Numbered from the stretch's first letter, positions 21,948 through 34,819 are shown. The stretch is 64,000 nt of DNA from Vandiemenella viatica (GCA_031002005.1 JARYHS010008074.1:12842924-12906923); one strand, 5' to 3'. Program-made: numbers and translations. Notes: generated by a model from the sequence alone, not told the origin.

Positions 21948-23999
21948 GTAAGGTTTTTGCACAGAATCTAGTGCCTTGCTTACCAAACAACTTTAAATTG
22001 TGTAGGTTGAACATTAATATGCTTGGTAGTGGAACATATTATAGAGCTTTTTCCCATTTTGAACTGCAAATAATGTTCTGACTGGAGTAATTGGTATTTA
22101 TGGTCTGTAACACTTGACAAACCTAAAATCCAGGACATGAATTGTTAACCACAGATTTATTTTATTTGAATTTTGTCACCATAATCGTTGCATGTTTTGG
22201 ATATATAATCGTTGTAATCTTCTCGCTATGTGTGACTATGTTAACAAGATAATATTGTACATGTTTCTTTCCTTACACATTGTACAATGGTGGCTTAGGA
22301 GTGATCTGACTGGAAACAAACAGTTTCAAAAGATGCAGTATTGTCATGTTATCATCTATTTCTACAAGTTTATCTTTCCTGAGAGCAGTTCCAAACTAGA
22401 ATATACAGTAAGCAATATGCAAACAAGGGAACAGAAAGAATCTATGGTAACTCAAATGCCATCTTCAGGAATACTACTGAAGGATTGTACCTTACAACAC
22501 ACATCAGAGAAGGGACAAAGAATTAACTTACTGGAGTTTTGTGTTCACAGTCATTTTATTTGCATCACTCTTTTTCAGCATCATCCAAGATGACTTTGTA
22601 CTTGGGTTTCACTGAGTGATAGCACTAGATTCCAGACTCCTTTTTTTTTAACAACAATGGAGGACTTTTATCTGAGAATGTAAGACCTTGAATGGAACTG
22701 AGTGACTAAGTTTTACTGGTTATAAAAATACGTATTAAATTAAAACTCAGCAAGAAGGTGAGAGTGATGCTGATAAAACCTGCTGATCAGATATCTCTCC
22801 ATGAATTCAGTAGATATAAGCCAAAAACTCCAAGATTTTTGTATTGAAGTATCAGTAAAATAAAGAAATAAAGAGACGTCCACTTTTCTACAAGAGCGAG
22901 AATAAAAAGTTACCAAGTGCTAAACACCCCTGGATTACTAACTAAATTACATTTTTTGTGATACATAGTGTAGTTGTAAGGTGGACAGATTGCAGTTTGT
23001 TCATAGTGTGTATGAGGTGATATAGCTGCTCCAAAATGATTAACAATTACTTTGTGCTTAAAAAATGTATATATCATTGAATCTTTTATTGTAAAAGAGA
23101 TTACAACTGTGTTGTATGGGATCAATTATGTCAGGTTCTTGATTGAAACAGAGTTCTATCATACTTGAAAAACCTTATGATAGTCACACTGCAACTATAA
23201 TAGTTGTAAGGTAACCTAAAAATTTTGTCCTCAGAGCCACGAGTTAAATTGAATAGCATTGCATATCATTTTTAAAGGCAGTTACTAAGTTAATTCAAAC
23301 TAGAAACCAGGTTTTTATAGTTTTGAGAAAGTATTTGAGCAAGATAGTATTTTCTGTTGCATTATCCTAAAGCATTCACTGGAACAATATTTCAAAATTT
23401 AATAATAAATCAGAGAAAGCAGGTAGTGACTTCAAAATCGCTCAGTAAGGATTTTCAAATACATAGAATTGTTAAAGATACTTTCAAATCAATAACTTAG
23501 GAAATATAAATTAGTTAGATTCTAGTTTGGTTGGCAAATTTTATTTCACTCTTTTTGAAAATAGTAAATATGCCTTGCTTGATAGCAAATGAAAGAGCAG
23601 TCCGTTAGGAGTAAAATAAAATTTATTTCACTTTCATAGCTGCAAAATTGTTGATGTAGAATGCCGTTTGTATCTTGCATCCAATATTCAGGAAGTCTCC
23701 ACAAGTCTTTCTCCCCTTATCAGCCTCAGAATTCTTTCGGCATAAAATGAGAAGAAATGGCGAAAATTATAGAAATTTATTTTGAAATGGAATGTTGGTG
23801 GAGGGAGGCCATATAAAAAATGGTGACTTACTGGATCAGTCAAGAAGATTGACAGACTGTCTCTTCAGAAAAGTCACAAGGAAGCTGAGAATTATCAACA
23901 GTGGCAACACATCAAGATTTCAGATATGCAGTGAGAAATCTAGTGAAATATCAAAGCTAAGAAGTGATTTGATCAATTGATGACAATTATTGTTAGTAA
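21948..23999. other. Intron 2, first part: no recognisable feature
   Basis: AT-rich. A 133-codon open frame at 22192-22593 shows no motif, no splice signals that fit the dynein phase and a low-complexity composition, so I do not call it a gene. Confidence 0.45.
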
Positions 24000-25034
24000 A
24001 GGTGCATTTACACTATTCACTTTTTGTAATCACTCTGGATGAATCACTCGCAGTTAAAGGAATGTGAACTGTGTAAACAGTGAAACTTCCAAAGTGATCA
24101 TCCAAGATGACAGATGAAATGGTTTAAACTTTCCGTTCATTATTAGTGTTTCACTCAGATGAATCATTAAGGGTTATGTGCGTAAACAATCAAAATATTG
24201 GAATGAAACATCCTACTAGATCAGTTGTTTGTTTCTCAGTGTTGTTGTTTTCAACACACAATGGCTTTTAAATGGAAAGAAAAACACAATTCTTTATTTT
24301 TATTATCATTCCATAACCAGCAGTATTTACAGAACACAAATTTTTTTAAAGTTATATAAATAAAAAACAAAAGGGATAGAGCAATGAAGGACCTGATTAA
24401 TTAGTTGAATCCCGTACTTTGACAGTAAAAAACATCAGGAGAAAAATTAAAACTATCCAAATCAGGTGTTCTAGTGAATTAACTAAAGTTTTAAAACCAT
24501 AAAAAAGTGGTGCTAATTGTGCATCTAAGTACAAGAAATGCAGCCTCAAGTGTTTGAAAGCAGCTGATTGAGACTGCAGTTATAAGAAACCTGAGAGTAA
24601 TTTGTATCTTCAGTTTGTCTGGAAAACATTTTCTCATCATAGTATACTGTCTTGTAGTTAGCGGTGAGATTTTTTATAAAAAATCTTCAAATTGTGATTC
24701 ATACATTTGAATATCATTTTTAAATGCCTTTTTGTCCTGCGTACCAACCTTTTCAGCGTGGTTGCTGAGGCCCTAATTCTACCACGCCACAAGATCCAAT
24801 TTTTTGTCAATCAACATCTCTTTTTTCTATTAACTTTCTTCACAAAGTAACTTTTATTTTTTTCGGCAAGGTTTCTGCTAACTAAATCCATTCCAATAAG
24901 CACAAGTCCGTCTGATGTAATTTTGAAGTGAATAGAATGTTTCACTTGTGCCAGTACATGTAAACATCATCTTCAATTTCACTATAGTGATTCATTGGAG
25001 GTGATTATAAAAAGTGAACCATGTAAACAAGCCT
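24000..25034 (-). mobile_element. PIF/Harbinger remnant
   Basis: TAA flanks both ends (23997-23999 and 25035-25037), the 3-bp TWA duplication of this superfamily. Ends are imperfect inverted repeats over about 45 bp: AGGTGCATTTACACTATTCA at the left, AGGCTTGTTTACATGGTTCA inward from the right; both then have CACTTTTTRTAATCAC. On the minus strand near 24480-24720 a stop-ridden frame reads TMMRKCFPDKLKIQITLRFL, which fits the dT-MR-x-I...RL-x-x-TLRFL block at the start of Harbinger transposases. Confidence 0.75.
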
Positions 25035-25204
25035 TAAGTCACTGCCTTTCTCATGAAAAATAAGTAGGTTAAGTTGGGTGGTGTACATTACATCAGCTGA
25101 GTCATTAACCATTGTCTTTGCGGCACCAACACTTCCACTCCGATTGTAAAGGTTGAACCATCATTCATGTGGCGGTGTTGACAGTGGTGTCTGTATGAGA
25201 TCAG

Positions 25205-25400
25205 TCATATGTTTATAGTATCATGAACAAGGGAAGCCTCAAATGTGGTGTTTTTTGTGTGTTTGAAGTCTTTTTTTGTTGCTGCTGCCCCCATATATTC
25301 AACTCTGATGGGTAATTTTGTCATTCCTTCCCATATTAATATTACCTCAGAGCATTATTTCCTGTTCTATTGTTGCTAAAATGATTTTTATAACATCTGC
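25205..25400 (+). repeat. Penelope-type terminal repeat fragment
   Basis: A hairpin AGG/CCT (25230-25232 with 25237-25239) is followed by CAAATG, then TTGTTGCTGCTGCCCCCAT and CAACTCTGATGGGTAATTTT, in the same order as in the 15210 and 50105 copies. Confidence 0.55.
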
Positions 25401-25440
25401 CAACTTACTTGAATCTATATATTTAAAAAAAAAAAAAAAA

Positions 25441-26275
25441 CTAGACGACCCGTGCGAAAATTTTGCAAATAAAATGCGATGAATAGTGAGGTTGAATGCT
25501 TGTAATATAATGAAAAGTAGAACCGTACTTTTGTAGCAAATATTTATAAAAAAAAAAAAATGTTATTACATTGCATCAAAATACTCGCAACATATTACTG
25601 ACCGTAACAGAATAAAACCAACCTGAACAAAATGCACACAACATATCAACATCACTGAAATATTTGTTGCTGTGTGAATAAAATGTTTACATTGCAATTG
25701 TATAGCAAAACGACAGTGTTTCCGTAACAGAAAAAAACAAAATATCCGAAAATCTACTTATTGGATACAAAAAAGCTTATTGACATCTGTGTGATATCTG
25801 CTGCTGCAATCTAGGGACTTGGGTCTAAACTGTCTCATACACGCTGCCATTTTAAGCACCAAAGTCCGAAAAATTCTTTCTTAATTTATGATTTTACCTA
25901 GCTGGAGACCTTTATTTTTAAAACAATATATCATTTATCGATTTCGGCAAGGTATAGAGGAAGATAAATGGCTTGTAATAATAATAAAAAAAAACATGTT
26001 GTATAAATAATATTGATACTTTCGCCCTTTAAGGGTTGAATTCCAAAATATTCCTTTTATAAAATATGGTTTGACCAAAGCAGCCACTTTGATCTTTAAA
26101 ATGATACCTCATTTATCGATTTCGGTTATCAAGCGAGGTAAAAAAAAGTTTTGAGAAATGATGATATTTTTGTCCCTTAAGGGTTGAATTTGGAAAAAGC
26201 TTTTTCTTAAAATATGATGTGTCCATAGCGGATAATTTAATATTTAAGTCGAAGCCTCATTTATTGATTTTGGTC
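25441..26275 (-). mobile_element. Helitron family 1, copy 2 (3' fragment)
   Basis: On the minus strand it ends at 25441 with a CTAG terminus (plus: CTAGACGACCCGTGCGAAAA). It holds the same unique 3' segment as 7000-7455 in reverse orientation (for example the AATATCCGAAAATCTACTTA region) and then about two satellite units. The 5' end is missing: satellite stops at GATTTTGGTCGCC around 26275. Confidence 0.85.
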
Positions 26276-26300
26276 GCCGGCAGCGCTTCCATGCAGCCAT

Positions 26301-26350
26301 CTCACTTCTACTGAGGAAGAGCCATGCTCGAAAATTCTGTTCTTTGTGTG
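26301..26350 (+). ncRNA. Hammerhead-ribozyme-like sequence
   Basis: CTGAGGA (26311-26317) fits the hammerhead CUGANGA core. A stem GAGC (26319-26322), loop CAT and GCTC (26326-26329) follows, then GAAA (26330-26333) and ATTC (26334-26337). A333-A334 can pair with T335-T336 as a minimal stem III, putting the cleavable base at C26337. CUCAC (26301-26305) can pair with GUGUG (26346-26350) as outer stem I. Short stem III is known in hammerheads of Penelope-like elements. Activity is not shown by sequence alone. Confidence 0.55.
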
Positions 26351-26437
26351 ATCGTTTTTTTTTTTTTTTTCATGTACCAACGCCGCAGGAATCCCCTTCT
26401 TTGGTAAGGGGTGATTTTTTATCCTATCCTAATGTTT

Positions 26438-26458
26438 TATATATATATATATATATAT
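26438..26458. repeat. (TA)n microsatellite
   Basis: About ten TA units directly before the Helitron end at 26460; the same arrangement lies at the 63508 copy. Confidence 0.9.
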
Positions 26459-26459
26459 A

Positions 26460-27986
26460 CTAGCTTCGAGCCCGTCAAAAACGACGGTTTGAACACCATA
26501 TTCTGGCAGTTCCTTTTTTTGCAATTGGTTAATTATATGGAATTGTCATTACATATTGCTAATTTCTTTGAATTTGTAATGTTCTAAATATTTGATTTGC
26601 TGTTCACATAGCAATACTGCAGTAACTTCTACTGAATTAATGACGACGGAAGTATGGAACCAATAAAATTAAATACAATTAAAAACAAATTAGGATTCCC
26701 GAAAACTTTTGCTGTGCATGTAATATCAGTTTTATTCCTGGTCCAGGCACAATTCAGCACGATAGAAATGGAACTACTTTCACCCGCATTAATTAATACG
26801 TTCAGGAACATGGTGCTTATTAAAGCAGTTTAAATGGCTTGTAAAACTGATTTCAGAGCGAATTATGCTGCAACAAAATGTGTCAGTTACCATTCTGGTC
26901 TACTTAGCTACAACCTCCACAACGTTACATTCGAAAATCATAGCTTTTATTACCCTCATATGAATAACGACAGGCAGCACCTATGGTGGATTTATTCTGG
27001 AAAAACTTGTATGGAAAAGCGAATATCAACCATTTTTAATTATATTTTCGTGATAAGAGTACCATACTGTGGTTAGATTATCGGGGTATTTTACTATGAT
27101 TTATTTAAATAATTTCATTTTACTTTTATTTTACTATAATATCAAAAATGGTTAATGGTCATTTATCTGGGTGGATACATTTCGCGATTCGTACATTTCT
27201 CTGAGTTTTGAATTAACTTAATTGTTTCTCATCATCTAACTGATACAGGTAATATAATGTAAACATAGAATAAATACCTTTCTCCTTACATTAATTTTAA
27301 TTTTTGCATTTGGCCGTCATAGATAAATAAAAAGCAATATGTCTTAAATCTCATATAATAGCTAACACATGTATCAAATACTAAGGGTATCATCTATAAT
27401 GGTAGTAGGAATTTATTCAGGAAAAGCTTGTAAGGAAAATAATCATTTTTAATTATATCTTTCGTTATATGAATACGTTACTCTGGTTAGATTATCAGAG
27501 TATTTGGTTAATATTTTAAAATAAATAAATGCATTTCACTTCATATGACGGGGACTATAATTTCGAAAACGGATAACTGTTATTTATTTGACTAATACAT
27601 TTCGCATTACGTATGTTTCTCCTAGTTTTTAATAAACTTCGTTGATTCTTACCGTCTGCCTAAAAAATTCTTAGGTTATGGTATAACCTAGTCCTTATCA
27701 CTGATACAGATAAAATAGCGTAAATATTGAATTCCCTTCTCCTTACCGGAATTTCTGCGTCTAACTGATACAGGCAAAATAGCTTAAATATTGAATCTTC
27801 TTCTACTTATATGAGTTTCTGCATCTAGCTGTAGTAAATAAACAAAATGCAACATGAAGGAAGGAATGCAATATGGTGGCTGTTGATTAGCGAGTGACGG
27901 CTGTCACGTGACCGCTCTGTAGCCAATACGTGTAGCAGCTATAGATGACGTACGCAGACGCCACGTTAGCGTTTTATATAATAGGA
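26460..27986 (-). mobile_element. Helitron family 2, copy 1
   Basis: The minus-strand 3' end reads CCGTCGTTTTTGACGG, a 5-bp hairpin, then GCTCGAAG and CTAG, followed by T. The 5' end is TCCTATTATATAAAACGC at 27986. The copy at 62445-63508 on the plus strand has the same two ends and shared interior blocks, for example GGACCAGGAATAAAACTGA and TTCTACTGAATTAATGACGA read on the appropriate strands. The open frames inside are short and without motif, so it is non-autonomous. Confidence 0.85.
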
Positions 27987-28320
27987 TAGTGAAAATTCTT
28001 CATAAAATTATGTACGATGTTAATGATAAAAAAATCTAAGAAATATAAATGCAAGCGATGGGTTTGCGAGGATAGTAAGATTTATCTGATATTGAAGCCG
28101 AGGGAGTGTAAGGTGTCCATAATGATCTGGTAAGTCAATTTCCACCTACAGTTCATAGGGGATGTGAATTCAGGAAGTGCTCTGTGTTTTTATTTCATTT
28201 CGATATTAACTTGTTTCTGTTTTTAAAAAAATAAAAAATAATAATAATAATAATTTTATTTTACAGAACTGTATGGTATAATCTCAGCCAATCAGGACAC
28301 ATTGAGAAAGTCGTACAGGA

Positions 28321-28665
28321 ATGTTTCTAATTTATGCCTCTATTAAAGAGGGTGATAAGGCATTGAAATGTAATTATGGAACTATTAAAATAGGAGCATG
28401 GAAGGAAGAAGATAACCATGTCCACAAGCTGGCACTAGATATTAGGCATAGGGGTGTGGGAAGATTTTCTTTTGTAGGTAAGGGTCTCAGAGATTGCAAT
28501 AAATTATCTAGACACACGATGAATAATCTACCAAAAACACTGAAAGATTTTAAAGTGGAAATTTGTAGAGGGTGAAAGTATGAGAGTTTAGGAAAGGTAA
28601 AAAATGGGTGTGTAGGGAAATTCTGGAGGGTGCTCTCCATTGTAATAAAATAAAATAAAGGGGAT
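28321..28665 (+). pseudogene. LINE ORF2 C-terminus and 3' tail
   Basis: The frame 28321-28575 reads IKIGAWKEEDNHVHKLALDI, RHRGVGRFSFVGKGLRDCNK and MNNLPKTLKDFKVEICRG, a typical ending for this arthropod LINE family (RFSF...LRDWN...LP-x-TL-x-xFK). A tail with GTAGGGAAATTCTGGAGG and GTGCTCTCCATTGTAATAAA follows, as at 14985 and 60500. Confidence 0.7.
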
Positions 28666-28899
28666 GTGTCAGTTAATTGCTGGAAATGTTGTATGAAAAC
28701 TTGGTCAAGGTGTTGCCAGAGGCAAAATATTGTGGGACTGACATTATGGTTAACAGATACAGGATTTGTATGATGTTAAATTAAGGGAAGCTAGAACACA
28801 AACAATAACTGATATGTTAAACCAGCTGGGTTTGGAGTACCGGTAATTCAAAAATAAGAAGTGTTTGATTGGAGTGTATATTAGGTAATTACAGATAGT

Positions 28900-29110
28900 G
28901 AGGCCTGGATGGATGTTGGCTGAGGAATTGAGAATTTGTGGATGGGAAAGTATGACCATGATCACAAATTAGCACTAGTTGAGATGCATAAAGGAAATTC
29001 TATTCGTAGGTAAGAGATTCAGTGATTAGAATGAAGAATAAGCCAAAGCAGTGATTAATTTATCTCAAAAATTAAATGAATTTGAAGAAAAATGTGCATA
29101 ATTAAGTAGT
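28900..29110 (+). pseudogene. Second, more decayed copy of the same LINE 3' end
   Basis: Broken frames read LWMGKYDHDHKLALVEMHKG and then, after a stop, LSQKLNEFEEKCA, parallel to the 28321 copy. Confidence 0.55.
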
Positions 29111-29217
29111 AGGGGTATAAGTTCCATGAAAATAATGTTGTGCTATCTGCTAAGAAATAGTTAATTATTCTGCTTGTAGAGCTTGATACTAAGTCAGAAA
29201 AATTTGGATAAGTTGTA

Positions 29218-30073
29218 CAGGGCGTTCGCCGGGAAACGCTACCCTCCCAGCCTGTTGCCGTCGGCAACTTGCTGGGTCAGTGGAGCCAGCAACTCCCGCC
29301 ACACGGCGCCGTGAATCACCGCACTGTTTAACACCTCCGCTGCCCCAACAGTGCAGTGACGCAGTATAATTTGACCCTTACATTGTTAAGAACGGTTTCT
29401 TTGCATTGTAGCTAGTTTGTGACTTCAGTCTCTTATTAATCAGTGTTGTGAATAAACGTTTCTTTGCGGTTTGGCTGGTTTGGGGCTTCATACTCTTACT
29501 AATCTGTACCGTGTTTGAGTGTGAGTAAAATTATGGTACGTTACAGTTTGCAACAAAGAATATTTCTCTACGATACATATGTGAAGAAGAAGTCGTTTAA
29601 AAAGTGTCGCAGTAAATTTCGTCGCGAATATCCTGGCGCTTTACTGCCAGCTAAATCAACAATTCTGCGTCTGGTTAAAAAAGTAAGAGAAACGGGTTCA
29701 TTTTTTAACAAAAAGAGACTGTCGGTCAACCGTATTCTCACAGAGGAGAAAATTGACGAAATCGCTTTTCAACTAGAACAGTCACCCAAAAAATCATAAG
29801 TCAGTTAGGGCAGCGTGTGTCTCGAAATATGTTCAGAAGATGTGAAATGTGCATTACACAAGAGGGTCAACACTTCCAGCATCTTTTATAAGGTAAGCTA
29901 ATGAATTACATCACATTTAAATGCTTAGCACTTACAAGTTTATGAAGCGTAATTATTATGAAATAGTCCGCGGCCGACGGTCGAACAATGCCGGGAGCTG
30001 ACCGCTCGTTCGCCGGGAGCAGTTTCTTCCTTGTAGCGCTAACAGTGGGTAGCGTTTCCCGGCGAACGCCCTG
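29218..30073 (+). mobile_element. TA-flanked deletion derivative with perfect 27-bp inverted repeats
   Basis: Ends 29218-29244 and 30047-30073 are exact reverse complements (CAGGGCGTTCGCCGGGAAAC...), with TA on both sides (29216-29217 and 30074-30075). The terminal parts are GC-rich, unlike the surroundings. It carries the N-terminal part of a transposase and what looks like its last residues (ITQEGQHFQHLL-like, near 29855-29885), so the centre of the gene has been lost. Tc1/mariner-type by the TA target; the family is uncertain. Confidence 0.85.
29532..29799 (+). pseudogene. DUF4817-type helix-turn-helix N-terminus of a transposase
   Basis: It starts with ATG at 29532: MVRYSLQQRIFLYDTYVKKK, CRSKFRREYPGALLPAKSTI and LVKKVRETGSFFNKKR, ending EEKIDEIAFQLEQSPKKS and a stop. 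This is the DNA-binding domain found at the start of many insect transposon proteins of this type. The catalytic domain is deleted; it may still encode a short DNA-binding protein, but no expression evidence is available. Confidence 0.75.
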
Positions 30074-30075
30074 TA

Positions 30076-31086
30076 TAATTTGAAACCTATTCAAGAATAT
30101 GTAGGTAGTGTCATATTCATTAGAATGTTGTCAGTTTCCTAATAGTGATATTGAAAATGCTATTATGCAATGAAAATAAGGAAGGATGGAGAAATAAATC
30201 CATCAGTAATGATAGATGTAGGAAGAAGGGCTGTAACACACTCAAAAACATGAACACACTTTACAATATTCTTCCATAAAGCTTAATCATTACTGCAGCA
30301 GGGCTTAGGGCGAGGGGATCAGATAAGTACTCACTGAGACTCACCACGTGAATATAACATACATTTTAGTAATAAGAGGTAGGAGCAGTTTCATTTGAAC
30401 TCAAGTTAAAGCACAAACAAATATGTTCTATGATTCTTCCACCAAAAACAATCATAAACAATTTGACATTCCAGTTTGGCACTTTTAGCTTGGATACTTG
30501 AACTCATCCTTAGAACTAGTGGGTTTTAACTAAAAAATCCACTAGCTAGTACTATGTACATTTATATTTAAATATGACAATCCAATTCCCTTTCCCAGTT
30601 TGTTGTTTCTTTACATTTAAACAACCAGAAGATCATCAAATACTTTATTATTTTTTATAATTTGGCCAGTTACTTTATGTGTGATATATCTAAGCTCTTA
30701 CTCACATTTGTAAAATTTCTAAATTGGCACCGAGAAACAGTGACTTCAGCTTAAAAACTAGTATCGATGTGACTGTATGTGTCAGCATCGAGGCTCAGAA
30801 AGTTATGTAAATTGTGTATCGGCAAGTGTATAACAGTTGAGTTTAATACACTGTAGCTTTTAAGTTATACGTGTTCTTTTGAACTTCAGATAGACAACAA
30901 TTTAGCTATAAACCACTGTCTTAACTATCTGTTAATGGTCTGACTTAATATTCAGTATCATTCTGATTTGTTGATCTGAACGTGTTTCATCATTCTCCCA
31001 TACATTAAATCAAACTTCTTTTATTATGAAAGTATTAAATTGCTTTACTCATCTGTAAATAATGTGGATTGATGGTGGTATTTCAG
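30076..31086. other. Intron 2, end: no recognisable feature
   Basis: AT-rich, no motif; it ends in the acceptor GGTATTTCAG at 31086. Confidence 0.5.
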
Positions 31087-31281
31087 ACTCAAGTGGCTGC
31101 CTCGGTGGAAAAAACATACTTGTGTGGAATGCAAGCCAATCCAGGATCCACAAACAGGCCATGACTTTTTGTATTCCTTTTATGATGATGTAGTGAAAAC
31201 TCAAGCAGTCATTGAATTAGTATTATCTGTGCAAGATACTGTTTCCAGTGTGATTACTGAACTTTCTCACTATCTCCTTAG
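31087..31281 (+). CDS. Axonemal dynein heavy chain, exon C
   Basis: The acceptor TTTCAG ends at 31086 and the donor GTATTT starts at 31282. In the frame set by exon B: KLKWLPRWKKHTCVECKPIQ, then TGHDFLYSFYDDVVKTQAVI and TVSSVITELSHYLLR. The RW-K...C-x-EC-x-P and TLxxxxxYLLRW patterns are those of the DNAH10 tail. The frame carries no stop and ends in phase 2, feeding exon D. Confidence 0.93.
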
Positions 31282-31562
31282 GTATTTATAATTTTCCTAT
31301 CGAGATATCACTAATCAGCATATTTTTTAAAACTATTTCTTTTTTAAGAGAAAATCTCTAAAAAACAAAATTTATACTAAATCTCTAAAATATTACCTTT
31401 TGACTTTTGTGCATGTGTTACCACATTTATATCTTCCTTTTCCATTGTGGTATGCTGTCATTTGTAACTGAATTTTGAAAGTTTTATTAATATTGAATTG
31501 TTTTCTATGTTATATAAATTGTAAAATGTTAATGTGATCATGTATAAATTTTCCCCATTTAG

Positions 31563-31730
31563 ATGGAGAAGGTATAGCAGCCTCTGGACTTATGACAAAA
31601 CTTTAGCAAATGAAAGATTTGCAGCCAAGAATCCTACATTACTTGCTTATGACAGAAAATTTGCATACTATACACGGATGATTTCAGAAATCAAAGAAAT
31701 TTCTACCTATATAGATATAAAGTGTGTGAG
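31563..31730 (+). CDS. Axonemal dynein heavy chain, exon D
   Basis: It is separated from exon C by a 281-bp intron, the acceptor CCATTTAG ending at 31562 and the donor GTAAGC at 31731. The frame continues RWRRYSSLWTYDKTLANERF, AAKNPTLLAYDRKFAYYTRM and EIKEISTYIDIKCVR. LW-x-x-DK-x-x-x-x-KFAAK-P-x-x-x-YD is a distinctive dynein tail segment. It ends in phase 2. Confidence 0.93.
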
Positions 31731-34700
31731 GTAAGCCATGGTATTGATCTGGAATCTCAGAAATCTGGATGGTTTTGGATTTTACATTAATTTATCAATT
31801 AAATAACATAAAAAGATTAGTTGTTATTATACATAATACCTCACTATCCATTAAACCATTACAATTATTGGTCAGCCTACATCCATTATGATTCTCTTGA
31901 AATACCAGCTCATTGTAAGGAGCCCAGCTGATCTTCGGGGGTGAGATCAGCTTTTAGCACCTCAACTAGCCAGGATGAAATAAATGTCTAAAAAATTATT
32001 AGGTTGACCGTGTGTTGCCTATTGGAATTGCTAACTGCTGTTAAACATGGTCGCCACCTGTTCGTTTATACCCCAAATCAGTTTTTCGAATTTCACAAGT
32101 TCAACTATATTCTGGAAAAGTCGCTGTATTACACTTATGCAGTTAGCAAGGCATCAGACTCTCTTCACACAACAGACTGCAAGTAGAGAAGCATAACCGA
32201 AACCAAGAATTCCCCCGATAAAATTGAAGTTCAAAACCAAAACACTGTACTATGCAACTGAAAAATCCTAAGATGGCGTCTATCGGCCATTGTGCCAGCC
32301 CAAGTTGAAGACTCGTCCCACGCCTAAGCCACACGAGGCTCGCCCGCCTCAATCTAGCCAGCACACATCTTGCTCCTCCAGAGATTCAGGCCAGACTGAC
32401 CGTGTCATGGCAGCGCAACTTCCTATATGGAATCAGGACTAGTGTGATCAAAATATACATAGAAATTTCTGATTTATATCCTGATGTTTACCAGAAATTC
32501 ATGGTGTGTAGATCAAGCAAAAATACGTGTTTTGTGTCTCTTTGTAATAATGTTTTAAGTGCTTCAGAACGGAGTTATAGATTTATTTAGTTGGGGGAGT
32601 GTTGCTACTTTGGATTATACGGTTATTTCAAACTTTGTGAGCAAAAAACTTATGGTAGGAAATTTTAGAGTTCGGGCTTCAAACTATTTTAGAAATGATC
32701 TCCCGTTTTCGCTGATTATGCTGGTGTATAAATTATCCAAATCGGTTCGGTAGTTTAAAAGATATGAACTTCCTTAGAATCGGTAATTTTCTACCTTTCA
32801 TCATACAATTTGACTTTTTATTTACAGCTTTTCAGGCCGAGGTATTACTTTTACAATGTTCCTTTATTAATTTTAAGTACTTTCCAAAAGTTTTTATTTA
32901 TTGAAATATATTATTTTAGCTGAAATCCATGTCTGTCTCAGTGGCTAACTGCTTAGTAGAATTCAAATTTTAGGTTTGCTATTATCTTCTGTTAAATGTT
33001 TATGACCTTGTTTAGAACTTATTTAATATTGGAGAGACTATTACGGGACGTGTTTAAATGTACTCTTAAGGTCCTGAGATTGTCCAAATGAACTACAATT
33101 TACTCTTGAAAAGTCGCAACATGGGAATGTTAACCAAATCTTATTATCACTTTGATATTTATTATTAAAACGTTCCGGAACCATTAGAAATGTAAAGGAT
33201 ATTATTATAAACGGTTTGTTTAGTTGTTTTTAGAATCGGTATCGGCCTGGTGAACTGAGCTTCCCTTTCCCTAACCTCTTCGATAGTAAGGTGCTTACAT
33301 CATCTTTTCTGTTGTCCCATCTTGAATATTAATCTCACTAATAACCAAATGTGAATCAAAATGAACAGTTAAGGAAGGATTGTCTTTACTCAGAATCTGA
33401 GCTTTGGATATTTTGCCGAGATCACACAGTTACCTTAACTGCAGTATTTCAGACCTTATTATTATTTCCATTGTTAATTCTTAGTTTCACAATGTTAGAT
33501 GCATTCCCTAGTATAAAACTTGATTAATTTTGTTTGCTCTTGGAGAGTGGTTGGCTTGCAAGTTATACCTGGCTGGCTCACTTAAATAATTAAATCAACC
33601 ACAGAAAGTATATTCTGGAAATTTCTATGACAGTATGAAATTCAAAAGAATATTTGAAGAAAATATGAATGGATTATGTGTGTAAATTCCTTCTCAAAGC
33701 ACATTTTAAGTAGAGCTTGCAATCCTCGAATAAGAAGTTCAATATGCTACTGTTGCAGTTTGGTGTTGGTCAATAGACTACATGAAAATTGTTTTTACTG
33801 TGAAAGCATATCATATCTTCTTTTTTTCTTCTACTTATGAATAAATGAGAGACAGTTATGTTCCTTGGTGTCCATGATGTTTAGTGAATCTATTTTTTAA
33901 ATAAAGTTTAATGGTATAAATTATATATAAAATTGATTAACTTGGAACTGAGTAAATAGCCCACAACATTAAGTTGTTCAGTGAATCTGTTTTACTGTGC
34001 CAAAATCCATCATACAAGAAAAATAAGATAAAAAAAAATTATATTCTGTTTCACAGAGCCACCTCATTCCTTCAGAGCTTTGCACTATTTGACATTCACC
34101 CAGTAGTGAACTCAACAGTTGACACTTTTTTATTCTTTTTTTTTTTTAAGCTGAGTTGTGTTTATGTTTGATTGGATTTATGCTGGCCATTTACATAGTA
34201 TTGAGGAGCAATAAACACAGATCATGCTGTGTTAAAATATATTGGAATTTTTGGCTATTATCCTTTTTGGGGTAAATTCCTTGATATGTCAAGAACCGTA
34301 GAATCCTTGTGATGCCATCTTGTTGACTGAGAAAGATTATCAAGAATATAGCCATTTGGTAATTTACTTTTTCTTTTAACAGAATTTTTATCTAAAAAAG
34401 TCAAGTAAATGAGACTGACCAAGGTGCTTTCTGTGAAGATTGTACTTACTGCTCCTTGACACCCCTACCGAGTTTGATATCAATATATCGGAAATGGCTA
34501 CCAACACTTTCTGGATATCAGACACCCCCAGGACCTCACTCTCAGATAATACTATCTTCCTCTTTACCATCTATCCTTGCAAACCCATCACTTTCAAAAA
34601 ATGTATTCTTTTATTTTTATTCAGTTATATTTAACAGTTTTTTTTTAGAATAATTCTTCACTACTAATATTTATAATTACTTATTATTTTTTAATTAATT

Positions 34701-34819
34701 TCTATTACACATGTACCATTTTCAGGTATACGTTTGCTATTCCACCCTCCTCCCTCCTCTCCCCAACCACAAAACGTAATGTTACAAAACAACTATTAAT
34801 CTTATATATATATAAAAAT
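31731..34819. other. Intron 4, first part: no recognisable gene
   Basis: AT-rich. A locally GC-richer patch at 32270-32410 and scattered frames of 60-73 codons show no motif or consistent splice signals. Confidence 0.45.

Noticed and set aside
22192..22593. 133-codon open frame in intron 2
   Set aside because: No motif, low-complexity composition, no supporting splice signals or neighbour; within chance length for the region.
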